A DNA stretch of 64,000 nucleotides from Campanula takesimana (taxonomy: Eukaryota; Streptophyta; Magnoliopsida; Asterales; Campanulaceae). The stretch lies in the NCBI GenBank assembly GCA_026119855.1, contig JAOWBW010000423.1:678867-742866 (forward strand). The letters run 5' to 3'. How positions within the stretch are numbered: the first letter of the stretch is position 1; every line of letters begins with the position of its first letter. The notes beneath the pieces were generated by a model. That model was not told where the DNA came from. It searched no databases and worked only from the letters and a program-made list of their open reading frames with translations. This document shows positions 24,101 to 32,430 of this stretch, in pieces. The position numbers and the translations under genes are program-made.

Positions 24101-24332
24101 ATTGACCGTGGATAGCATTGCTGGATCTCAAGGCTCCTCATCTCAAAATCAAGCGACCGGACATGGGAACAGACTTGCTGCTGATGAAGATGAAGGTGTA
24201 GACAGCTTTGAATTTCCAACCGTGAACATGGACTTCCTCGAAATCAATGATCTCAAAGACCCCATCATCATACCTGGAGTTGGCCTCTCAACTAATCTTT
24301 GCTACTTTAAAGGAGATCCATATCTTGGTTAA
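21105..24332 (+). pseudogene. Element C third ORF (SIRE env-like position), spliced, one frameshift
   Basis: Exon 1 (21105-21176) encodes a 24-residue basic, Ser/Lys-rich start M-A-P-K-S-T-Q-P-T-K-S-S. The 629-bp intron (21177-21805) has GTATG and TTTTAG ends and phase 0. Exon 2 (from 21806) continues E-E-Q-S-F-I-P-G-C and runs in one frame to 23530. Its first 260 residues form a globular domain resembling the 'putative plant transposon protein' domain of plant elements (from memory). A Pro/Ser/Thr/Lys-rich region follows (22740-23200), then an acidic stretch. Near 23510 a one-base shift moves to the last frame (to 24332), a probable coiled coil with N-Q-I-K-M-Q-N-E-V-D-Q-L-K. I see no convincing signal peptide or membrane segment, so 'env-like' rests on position only. 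Function is unknown. Confidence 0.7.
21177..21805 (+). other. Intron of the element C third ORF
   Basis: The donor is ATG|GTATGA and the acceptor is TTGTTTTAG|GAG after a T-rich, stop-filled stretch. The phase is 0 and the flanking exons join in frame. The last 100 bp carry another cluster of ACCG words (CTACCGCC, CGACCGCATCC, GGTTGACCGCACC). Short frames inside it are not genes. Confidence 0.7.
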
Positions 24333-24751
24333 TCCCACCATTTGAACTGACCGTGTGTGGTCTTTGAAACAATTTGTTGATGTTTGTCTAAACAATTTTT
24401 ATTTCTGTTTGTTTTATTTGGGTATGTAAAACTTTAATCTCTTTTGTCTGCACTCCTCACCTTAATGATTATATTCTTGTGGAGTGCCTTTTGAATGTTT
24501 GTTTGATGCATTTGCATAATTATTGTTATTTTCTCTAAAAATGCATTCAAGCCTTATATGTGTATCTTGCTAGGATTAGTATCTTTTTATCTTTTTAGGC
24601 TGATAGAAATCTATGACACTGGCTTAGAGTGTGCATTGACTTGGGGCATGAAATTAATAAAATATTATTTTCTTGAAAACAAGTTATTACCAAGTACAAT
24701 GAATTAGCCTTTGTTATAGTAGGTAATGGTCTCAATCAAATAGGGGGAGAT
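24333..24751 (+). promoter_or_regulatory. Element C 3' untranslated region and polypurine tract
   Basis: About 400 bp without a gene after the third ORF. It ends in AATAGGGGGAGAT, the polypurine tract, immediately before TGTTGGGTATGC of the 3' LTR. Confidence 0.8.
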
Positions 24752-26366
24752 TGTTGGGTATGCTTATTATAAACCACTCCTATTACCTAGATTTGATTGA
24801 TCCCATAACCTAATTTTATCTTTTTGTGGACTTTAGGATATATTGTAAAAAGTGTTAAAAACTTCATTTTTAGAATAGTCCACTTTGATAGTATAGGCTT
24901 TAGATTGATAGGCTGAAAATTTTCTAAGTCTGGAATTTTAGTGGTCAAGACCTCGACCGTGAATTCACTTGACCGTGGTAGACCACCTGACTGTGGAAGA
25001 CCACTGGACCGTGAATCACTTGACCGGAAGTCAGTGACCGTGAAGCTTTGTGGCATATCTTGACAGGTCACATTTGACCCCTCGACCGCAGATGCCCTTA
25101 GGCATATTGACCGCAAGAGCTTCGACCGCAAGTCTTGACCGCAGATGAGCAGAAGTTCAAGAACCCAAGTATGTTCAAACTTAACCATGGTCACTTGTAT
25201 CAAACTATGGTTAGTTTAGAACGTTGCAGAACTTGGATCCCAAGTAATTCAAATTTGAAATTCATCTAAGTGGGACCACCTCTTATCTGCAAAAAGGACA
25301 AACTCAGATTGAGCTCCAATCAGAATTCAACAGCTCATTGTCCTTCAACTTGGAGCCCAAGTAAATCCAACAGCTATTTTCTCATTCAAGGCTATAAATA
25401 GCCCTTAAGTTCTTCATTGAAAAAAGCTGAGATTCTAAGAGAGAAATTGCTGTTGAAATACTTGGTGATTGAAGATCATACTCAAAATTTCCAGAATCCT
25501 TTGAATCTTCAAAGAACTCACCTTCAAACCTTCAAAGATCTCCAGCAACATTCAAGTCATCTCAAGCCTTGTAACACATAAGATTCTTTAGGCTCTGAAT
25601 CATATAGATTTCAAAGAGCTTCAGATTCTTACACACACACTCACCCCAATTGATAAATCACTTAGATTGAATCAAAAGGGATACACTGGTCTAAGTCTAG
25701 GATTTGTTCTTCATAGAAAGTAGGTGTTGATTCAATACTTCATCTCTGTAATCTGTACACTCAAGAATCAATATATACCTCCATTCAAAATCCAAGACTG
25801 ACCATCTTGGTAAAGGACGTAGATCTTTTTAACAGATCGAACCTTTCCAAATACTTGTGTCGTTTTACCTTTCTGCAAATTTACTTTCAAGTATTGTTCA
25901 TCTTGTTCTTCATTGTTCATATTAACTTTTTTTGTCGTTTAGTGTTTTGATCTTTCAGATTTAATAACTTGCTGAGAATTGCGTTTGTTTGTTCTCCACA
26001 TTGCCTAAGTTAAAATCTGACTAACTTATCTTTTGCCAAAACTTCCAAGACAACAACTTTCAATCTCAACCTCTTGACCGCAATCTCTTGACCGCACTTC
26101 AATCTCGACCGGACTCACTCGACCGCAACCTGGTTGACCGTGAGTGCTGGTATTCCTACTTAGAGATTTTAGTCAAAACCAACCTTTCCCATTTCTAACG
26201 AAAACTTCCGCTGTGCATATTACCTCTTGACCGTGTGGTTTTAACTTGACCGCATATTCAAGAGTAAGCACTTGGTTGAATTTGAAAAAGGGTTGAAATT
26301 TTAATAGGCTATTCACCCCCCCCTCTAGCCTCTTTTCATACCCTTGTTGTGTCTTTGGGACCAACA
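24752..26366 (+). repeat. 3' LTR of element C (1615 bp)
   Basis: It matches 13038-14653 apart from five substitutions, a 2-bp indel near 25088 (ACCGCAGATG here against ACCGGATG) and a poly-C tract of 8 instead of 11. These differences account for the one-base length difference. The TATA box is at 25392-25403. It is followed by CACCG. Confidence 0.93.
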
Positions 26367-26371
26367 CACCG
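26367..26371. repeat. Target site duplication of element C, right copy (CACCG)
   Basis: Identical to 13033-13037; confirms a simple insertion. Confidence 0.9.
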
Positions 26372-28653
26372 GACCACCCTTCTTCAAAGAAATACCAGAG
26401 CGGACCGACACATCAAGGCCTGACAAGATGGGAACCCCACTGAACTGCTCCACCCAACATTTTACCTCGTTGTCCGGCAAGGCTGAGACGGAGGCCGACT
26501 CACGCATAGAGGGAATAGTTATTTTTTAGGACTGATCACGGTCCCCCTAGTCTCTTCCATGGGTCTTTTCTGACGACCATGGACATCTCTCTGATCCACC
26601 TCGGTGGCGGCATGAGCACTTTGAATTTGGTCCTGGCTTTGACTCTGGCTATCCAGAGTATCTTTCTCGGTCTCGGGGACAACATTCTCGGCTCCACCAT
26701 CACTCTCTCCTACAACTCGGTTTACCAGAGGGACCGTTGAATCTTCCTTATTCTGAAGCAGGATCTGCCTGTCTTCCATATCGGCATGACGTTTTTCCAG
26801 AGCAGCAGTTATAGACCTTTGCTTCTTCAGCCTAGCTACCTCAACAGGATCGACTTCCTCCATCTCAATCTCATTTATCTTCTCCATAGAACTGCACAAA
26901 AGACAAAGATCATATCGAGACGGAACGGTAAAAACCAGAAAGGAAAAAAGTATAAGGTTCGAGAATTATAGCCTATGGTGTCTTCAGTTTTAAGACAAAC
27001 GTTGTTCTGCTCTTGGCAACGCATGCACTCATGAAGGAAAATAAAATTTGGGTGAACAATCCAGTCTAGAAACCTATTCCCCCTCAGAACATTGACTTTG
27101 GGGACGACACCGTCAATAGGACCCTTCATCAACCCGGCCTGAACATAATAACGTGGATCCCTCTCTAACTCTCTCCAATCCAGCGTACCCAGGCTAGCTA
27201 GAAAATTCCTCAAGTTTCGCAATCAACTTATCACTCCATTCAGGTTTGTGGACTTCTTGAGGGCGACACGGTGCATATTCGGGAACAATGAATTCCCAAC
27301 CAAAACGGGACTCGACCCTAATTATGTGAGTATTCCACCGCGATACCTTGCTAACAGTGCTAGAAATGGGGAAAATGATCTTGGGTTTGGATGGGTCAGA
27401 TTTGAAGGTCAGAGTCCTCGTTACTTTGTTATATCTCACATTAAAGAAATGGTCAAAAGCAGACATACATGGCTTAAAATTGAGACTGCGGCACAAGACA
27501 ATAAAGCTAACCAGATACCTGACGGCATTGGCACCAATGTGAGCCGGCATCAGTTCCCAAGACTCCAAGAACTCATTAATAAATGGATTGAGAGGGAGTC
27601 TGAGACCTTGCTGGAACTGTTTTTAAAAGAAAGAAACAACTGAGTAAAAATTATGAACTTTCTCATCGGTATCCAAGGGAACGGCCCTACTATAATATAG
27701 GCGATACTCCTCATGGTCTATTCCATACCGAGAATAAATAACTTCAAGCATATCGTTCCCCGATTTGGGATGTTTATCTACAATAGGACCTGATTTACCC
27801 TTACTCTTATTTGCCTTCTCAGCTCCAGCACCACGTCTTGGTCTGGTGACTCTGTCATCAAAGCGGTCCACTATCCTTCCAGACATACTCTCCTCGGCCA
27901 TACCTGTAGAAGAAACAGAGGGGTTAGACTCATCGAAAAGCCTATATAAGGCCATATCCCCCCTCAAATCGACTACCGGGGCCGAGGAGGTAGCACTCTC
28001 AAAACGAGATCGGAAAACTGATTTGTCCTTAACATAATGAAGGAAAATGTGTTGAACAATGGCATCAAAGTTATTGAGGAGCACTATGCCATCCGCACTA
28101 CCACTAAGAGATTTTAGGGCAAACAGACCGGTTGGATACCTCACATCATCTCTGGGGGTTTTATTCAAAAACAACAGGTCATCAATCGCCATTAAAGACA
28201 ACATTTTCCATATCCCCTCCAATAATATATATATATATATCCTATTATTTCGCTCATAGAAGCCGTACATGGCGTCGGGATCAAAATTAGGGGTACCCGA
28301 TATAACAGGAAGAAGGAAGGCTATCCTATAGCTACAGTTCACCCAGAATCTAAGTGCAAAAGGATAAAAGCTTGAAGCTTTACAATTCTAAAAAACCTAA
28401 CAATTGCAGAAAAAGGCAGAAAGGGTAAAAGAGATCGGAACAGTACCTTGGTCGAAAATGTAATCGGAGAAAAAGGGTCAGTTGACGGTGCTAACAAATA
28501 TGATCGGAACAGATTGGGGAGACTTGCAGCAGAAATCGATTTTCTCAAAGACTCGCCGACGGTGAGTGCACTGTTCTCTTGGTGAAAATTCGAAGAGGTA
28601 AAATGAAAGAAGGAATTTGAATTTATAATTCGGGTCAACTGGGTTATACCCAT
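26372..28653 (-). pseudogene. Element B antisense gene, 5' exons
   Basis: On the minus strand a TTATAAAT at 28628-28621 could be its TATA box. A region open from 28342 to 27623 gives about 240 residues, including a basic R-P-R-R-G-A-G-A stretch. After a frame break near 27620 comes F-Q-Q-G-L-R-L-P-L-N-P-F-I, then W-E-L-M-P-A-H-I-G and Y-L-V-S-F-I-V-L-C. This resembles the domain that Pfam calls 'putative gypsy type transposon' (from memory). Further frame changes occur near 27200 and at an A-run near 26512. An intron-like 3' end (pyrimidines, then TTTTGTGCAG) is at 26892. The last exon part, rich in Glu and Gln, runs into the element C insertion and continues in frame at 13032. Function is unknown. 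At least three frame breaks make it a pseudogene. Confidence 0.65.
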
Positions 28654-29238
28654 ATCCGACCCGACAGTGCCCAGAGATCCACGGGCTGGAACGTTCCCCC
28701 ACTAAGCCTTATCATTACCCCTCATTAATAGGGGGTCTTTTCAATCAATCGTACATGCCACCTGACAATGAACAGTCAAAGGGGAAACTTTGGGGTAACT
28801 TAACCGTCAAAACTGGCGACGAGTTGTTGAATATAAAAATGCCGACCTGGAACCATCAACGTGACGAGTTGGAGGGTTGAGAGGCAATAAGAAGTGAATG
28901 ACGAGACAAGGATTAAAGAAGATCCTTTAGCCCAGAGACCGAGAGCTCGACACTTACAGCATAACGCAGGACCGGCATCTCGACAAAACATTAGACGCCA
29001 AGTTCGAGTGATTAAGATATACCGACATGTATCCAAACTGAGACCTATCAACACTCGAGTTCTCATTGGATTGCTAATCAAATTAAAGATGCAAAACTAT
29101 GAAGTACAGAGAACAAAAGTAATGGTGACAGGAAAGCTAAAATCCCATTCTATTCACGCAAAAGTCCCCCACAACCGGTCGGGGGCTTGACCATTACAAA
29201 ATCAAAAAAGGAACTAGCTAAAAAAACTAGCTAAAGAT
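28654..29238. other. Element B spacer between the two antisense genes
   Basis: No supported gene. It includes CCCCCACAACCGGTCGGGGGC (29166-29186), a short GC-rich inverted repeat that could form a hairpin downstream of the acidic antisense ORF. Confidence 0.5.
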
Positions 29239-29616
29239 TTAGTAGAGATCTTGATCTTGATCTTGGTCTTCATCATCTTCCTCCCATTCTTGATCTCCTT
29301 CATATCCTGGATCATCAACATCAATGTCATCCTTGGTGTCACCATCTTCATCCTCATCTGTATCTTCATGGTCTTCACCATCATCTTCATCGCCATCATC
29401 ACCATCGGAAAACTCATTCTCACTGAAGATTGGGTCAGGCTCTGAGAATTCTTCATTACTGTTGGACGGCGATTCCTCCACCAAAAAAAACGAGCGTTTC
29501 TTTGAGGAAAATGTGGAATCGCCGCTACTTGATGAATCTGAACCGTCAGTCTGATTTTCTGTATCAGAATCCACCTCTTCCGGGAATGCGTCGTCATACA
29601 CTCTTTTTGGTGCCAT
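29239..29616 (-). CDS. Element B small antisense ORF: 125-residue acidic protein
   Basis: The ATG at 29616 starts M-A-P-K-R-V-Y-D-D-A-F. The first 60 residues are Ser-rich with a K-K-R basic patch. The last 60 are almost all Asp, Glu and Gly (D-E-D-D-G-E-D-H-E-D-T-D-E-D), ending D-Q-D-Q-D-L-Y. There are no stops or shifts. A TATATATAA box on the minus strand (29699-29691) lies 75 bp upstream of the ATG, a normal distance for a plant promoter plus short leader. The acidic tail resembles histone- or chromatin-binding low-complexity regions, but I recognise no family. It is the only unbroken reading frame in element B. Low complexity alone can keep a frame open, so translation is unproven. Confidence 0.5.
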   Translation of the reverse strand: MAPKRVYDDAFPEEVDSDTENQTDGSDSSSSGDSTFSSKKRSFFLVEESPSNSNEEFSEPDPIFSENEFSDGDDGDEDDGEDHEDTDEDEDGDTKDDIDVDDPGYEGDQEWEEDDEDQDQDQDLY

Positions 29617-29690
29617 CTGAAGGTTTCTTGAAAGATCTTGAAGGAAAAAGAAGGAAAAAATTTTGGCGAACAAAATACCAAGGGGTGGAT

Positions 29691-29699
29691 TATATATAT
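29691..29699 (-). promoter_or_regulatory. Candidate TATA box of the acidic antisense ORF
   Basis: TATATATAA read on the minus strand, 75 bp before the ATG at 29616. Confidence 0.45.
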
Positions 29700-29915
29700 C
29701 CCCAGAATACAAAGGGGTAGTGCATTTACTTCAGTCATAATTGGGGAGCAATTAATGAAGTTTTGTTGTCCAAGAAGAATAATGATTTCAACTTAAATAA
29801 ATCAAGATAAGGTCAGTAAATCTAAAGGAATAAGGATTTGGCGGCTGACTATCAAATCAACAATAAATGAAGCTGCAATAAATGATCAGTCCAGTTCCTA
29901 CTCGGCATGCCGAGA

Positions 29916-29933
29916 CAGAAACTCGGGGGCCAC
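29916..29933 (+). promoter_or_regulatory. Polypurine tract of element B
   Basis: AGAAACTCGGGGGCCAC lies just before TGAGCGACATAAACC. A CTCGGGGG core before the 3' LTR is usual in Tat elements. Confidence 0.65.
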
Positions 29934-30611
29934 TGAGCGACATAAACCAACTTGGTTAAAATGGGACCCATACACTCTGGGCCCACACACCTAAAAGTCC
30001 TATATCAAAAGGCCCATCTACAAGAAGTCCATGCTAATGGGCCGACATCAAGTTGGCCGAGCAGGCAGCTCTTGCCTAGGCCGAGTTCAAGAAGCCTAAT
30101 CCCTAATCAGCCTCTATGATAAGCTGAGTTGAATGACGGGCCGAGTTATATCAAAAACCTCCCATTATCACAGGGAGTCCACTTACAGATTTCTATTACA
30201 ACTCTAGCACTAAGAATCCTTATCTAAACAAGGATATCTCTTCTACCAGATAACTGGGATAACAGCATCCTTATCAGGAGTCCATCTCCAAGGAATACGA
30301 GTCCTAGATCAATACGGGCATTCTGGCTTATTTGACAAGTCAGGACTCATTCACCCACACCTATATAAACAGGTCCTCTACACAGGAAATGGGTAATGAA
30401 CTCTTTTGGCTCAAAACTATAGTCAATTAATTTCTCTTCATTTCATACACAACCCGAATTCTTATTCTCACGCCGGAGGGCCTTCGCCGGTGAAGCCCCA
30501 GCGTAGTTTACGTTTGTTATTGTGCACAGATCCGAGTGGGGAAGTTCTCATTGCTGGGTTTATCCGAACCACTAGACGAAGGGATGATCCGGTATGTTTT
30601 TGGCAGCATCA
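29934..30611 (+). repeat. 3' LTR of element B (about 680 bp)
   Basis: It starts TGAGCGACATAAACC after the polypurine tract. A TATA box (CTATATAAACAGG) is at 30361-30373. A leader follows with CGCCGGAGGGCCTTCGCCGG (near 30471), a hairpin-prone motif that I recall from the R region of Tat LTRs. The 5' LTR is outside the window, so the end is estimated from the last CA after GATGATCCGG and could be off by some tens of bases. Confidence 0.65.
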
Positions 30612-30714
30612 ACCACCTCAGTGCATATTCATCTTCCCCATTCCTGTTTCAAATACTTTTTGCCATTATCAATTCCCAATAAGAATTCATCTATCATGAA
30701 TTAGTAGTTCAACA

Positions 30715-32430
30715 ATGGCGTCTAAGTTGTCTGACTATGAACAAAGTTTGGCTAAGAATTACTGGGACAATTTCAGTAACGAATCGATTCTTGCTCTCCA
30801 AACTCCACTTGTTGTCGCATTGGCTTTTGGCATTCTTGAGCTCGACACATTCCGCAACTACGCCTATCAAGACATCTATTTCCTAAAATATTTTGTCAGA
30901 ACGTATGTATTTTTTCTTGCAGTACATCTATTTGTGTGTGGGTTTCTTTGTTTTAATTTTCTTAGTATTCGGGATTTATATGTGTTGCTGATTCTGCTAT
31001 GAGTTGGGTTGCGGAAATTGTTCTTGTTTTATAGGCTTGAATTGGCTGAGAAATGTGTCGTTAATGGTGATGACAAGAGGCCAATCCGTAAGTTGAGGAA
31101 GGAAGATTAGTCATATGCGAATTACTGCTTATGTTTACCTCCGCTTGTAAGGATACTTTGGCTTCTTAATGTATCTCAAAGTGACTATGAGATCCATAGT
31201 TAAATGATGGGATTGGTTTAACGGCATCTTTGGTTCATGGGAATGCATTTTAAAGAATGATAACCCTATAAGCTGAGCCTCACAAGGTTTATTTTGCATT
31301 ATTGATTGCGGTGGATAGGACTTTGTAGAAGAATTTAAAAAAAGGTTTATATCATTCTTAGCTCTCCGATTTTTCCGTCACTTAGAAGGGTTAGAGGGGT
31401 TTATGATGACCAAAGTTATTGTGAATACTGAGCTTGAATAGTTGATGTTCTTTATGGATTAGTCGCAACACATGGTGGAAATTTGGACCAATATTGATTG
31501 ATACGTGTTTCTACTTTATTCTCGAGGGTTGTCTAATCTTATTTTTCTTTTGTATGGCTCAAAGTTAAGGTTCTTCTCTATTTGGCAAGTAGTTGTTGCC
31601 GTTGCTATGATTTTTGTAACTAGGGATACATAAGATATCATCAAACTGAGTTTGATTGTATCCTTGTATCAGATGACAAGGCTATATCTTATTCCATGCA
31701 AGAATTTATGTTTCAAAATTCTTGTTTGATTTTAGGATTTCTACTTTCTATACTCGTAAGCAACGCCCCGAAAGATATCACATGATCAATTTTAGTTTAT
31801 GAGGCAATGTCTAAACCCATCCATATTTTACTGAACATGTATGATTGCATTTGTGAGAGAATCATTAGTCATATTATATGTTAGAACTTGAATTGTTTTC
31901 TTAGGTATGGTCTTAGGATGTTGATGTCCGGTAGGGTTTTGGCATTGCATTTGTTTCATCACATCAAAATCAACAAGTAGTTATTATGGCATTGAATCAA
32001 GCGAAGCCATATGTATAACGGTTTTTCTAACATGTGCCCTAAGGGCACATGTTAAGTGATTTAACCCTAAGGGCACATGTTAAGTGATTTAAATAAGGAA
32101 ATCGAAGTGTTTATTAAACTTGCTTTAACTCATTCATTTCCATAATTAAATAAATATATTGTTTATATATGTAAACTTAAATATTTATGGAAGCATAAAA
32201 AGTGTTGAATTCCATATTTAAATCGCTTAACATGTGCCCTTAGGGCACACGTTAGAAAAACCGTATGTATAACTATCTTTTAAGTCTATTTAATTTTGGT
32301 TTTTCAGAAGTTTTATGCAGGAATTTGTTCCAAAGGGCACTAGAGAGAGAAAAGTAAATCCTGCAACTATTAAGCACACAAATTCTTGTTGGAAATATCG
32401 TTAGGGAAAGTTAAAGGAGTTACTGGAAAA
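30715..32430 (+). pseudogene. TH2-like gene fragment (TenA domain; thiamine salvage/TMP phosphatase family), truncated
   Basis: Exon 1 (30715-30902) encodes a 63-residue start whose W-D-N-F-S-N-E-S, T-P-L-V-V-A-L-A, L-D-T-F-R-N-Y and Q-D-I-Y-F-L-K pieces match the TenA domain of plant bifunctional TH2 (aminopyrimidine hydrolase and thiamine monophosphate phosphatase, about 600 residues; match from memory). Intron 1 is 30903-31034 (GTATGT..TATAG). Exon 2 (from 31035) gives L-E-L-A-E-K-C and L-R-K, then meets a TAG at 31108-31110. Exon 3 (from 32308, after TTTTTCAG) gives S-F-M-Q-E and N-P-A-T-I-K-H-T-N, then with a one-base shift F-L-L and G-K-V-K-G-V. Similarity ends near 32430. The residues expected between L-R-K and S-F-M-Q are not found. 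The phosphatase half is missing, so the gene is dead or truncated. Confidence 0.72.
32010..32272. mobile_element. 245-bp MITE, Mutator-like, with 9-bp target duplication
   Basis: The element spans 32019-32263 with terminal inverted repeats of about 37 bp beginning CGGTTTTTCTAAC and ending GTTAGAAAAACCG. It is flanked on both sides by TATGTATAA (32010-32018 and 32264-32272). A 9-bp duplication is typical of Mutator-like elements. Each terminal repeat contains its own near-perfect palindrome around GTGCCCTAAGGGCAC, and the left end has a tandem repeat of the inner part. The interior is AT-rich and non-coding. It lies in intron 2 of the TH2-like fragment. Confidence 0.85.

Larger units (their letters stand above)
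13038..26366 (+). mobile_element. Element C: complete 13.3-kb Ty1/copia retrotransposon, SIRE/Maximus-like
   Basis: It is bounded by two 1.6-kb LTRs with TGTTGG..CAACA ends and flanked by CACCG. The domain order is Gag, protease, integrase, reverse transcriptase, RNase H. Integrase before reverse transcriptase defines Ty1/copia. The large size, long LTRs, initiator-Met primer site and a long third ORF after pol fit the SIRE (Maximus) lineage. The LTRs differ by five substitutions and two indels, so the insertion is recent, yet gag, pol and the third ORF all carry stops or frameshifts. It sits in the antisense gene of element B, in the same orientation as B's pol. Confidence 0.92.
7295..30611 (+). 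mobile_element. Element B: Ty3/gypsy retrotransposon of Tat type with antisense genes, interrupted by A and C
   Basis: From left to right it shows protease, reverse transcriptase, RNase H, a second RNase H, integrase, a spacer, antisense genes, a CGGGGG-type polypurine tract and a 3' LTR. A second (archaeal-type) RNase H before integrase, and antisense ORFs between pol and the 3' LTR, are known features of the Tat lineage of plant Ty3/gypsy. Its 5' LTR and gag are not in the window and should lie beyond the left copy of element A. Element C (13038-26366) splits its antisense gene and is flanked by CACCG on both sides. The antisense reading frame continues across that insertion when C and one CACCG are skipped. 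Every coding part is broken, so this is a dead copy. Confidence 0.85.

Noticed and set aside
21105..24332. True viral envelope gene
   Set aside because: No signal peptide, convincing transmembrane segment or cleavage site was seen. The label env-like rests only on position after pol.
29214..29738. Alternative frames (Met/Lys-rich minus, Ser-rich and Ile-rich plus) over the acidic ORF
   Set aside because: Shadows of the GAT/GAA-rich acidic coding sequence; the frame starting M-A-P-K-R with a TATA box upstream is the better reading.
30903..31002. Hydrophobic extension of the TH2-like exon 1 that could be taken for a membrane segment
   Set aside because: It is the T-rich intron read through; GTATGT and TATAG sites and the resumed homology at 31035 show that it is spliced out.
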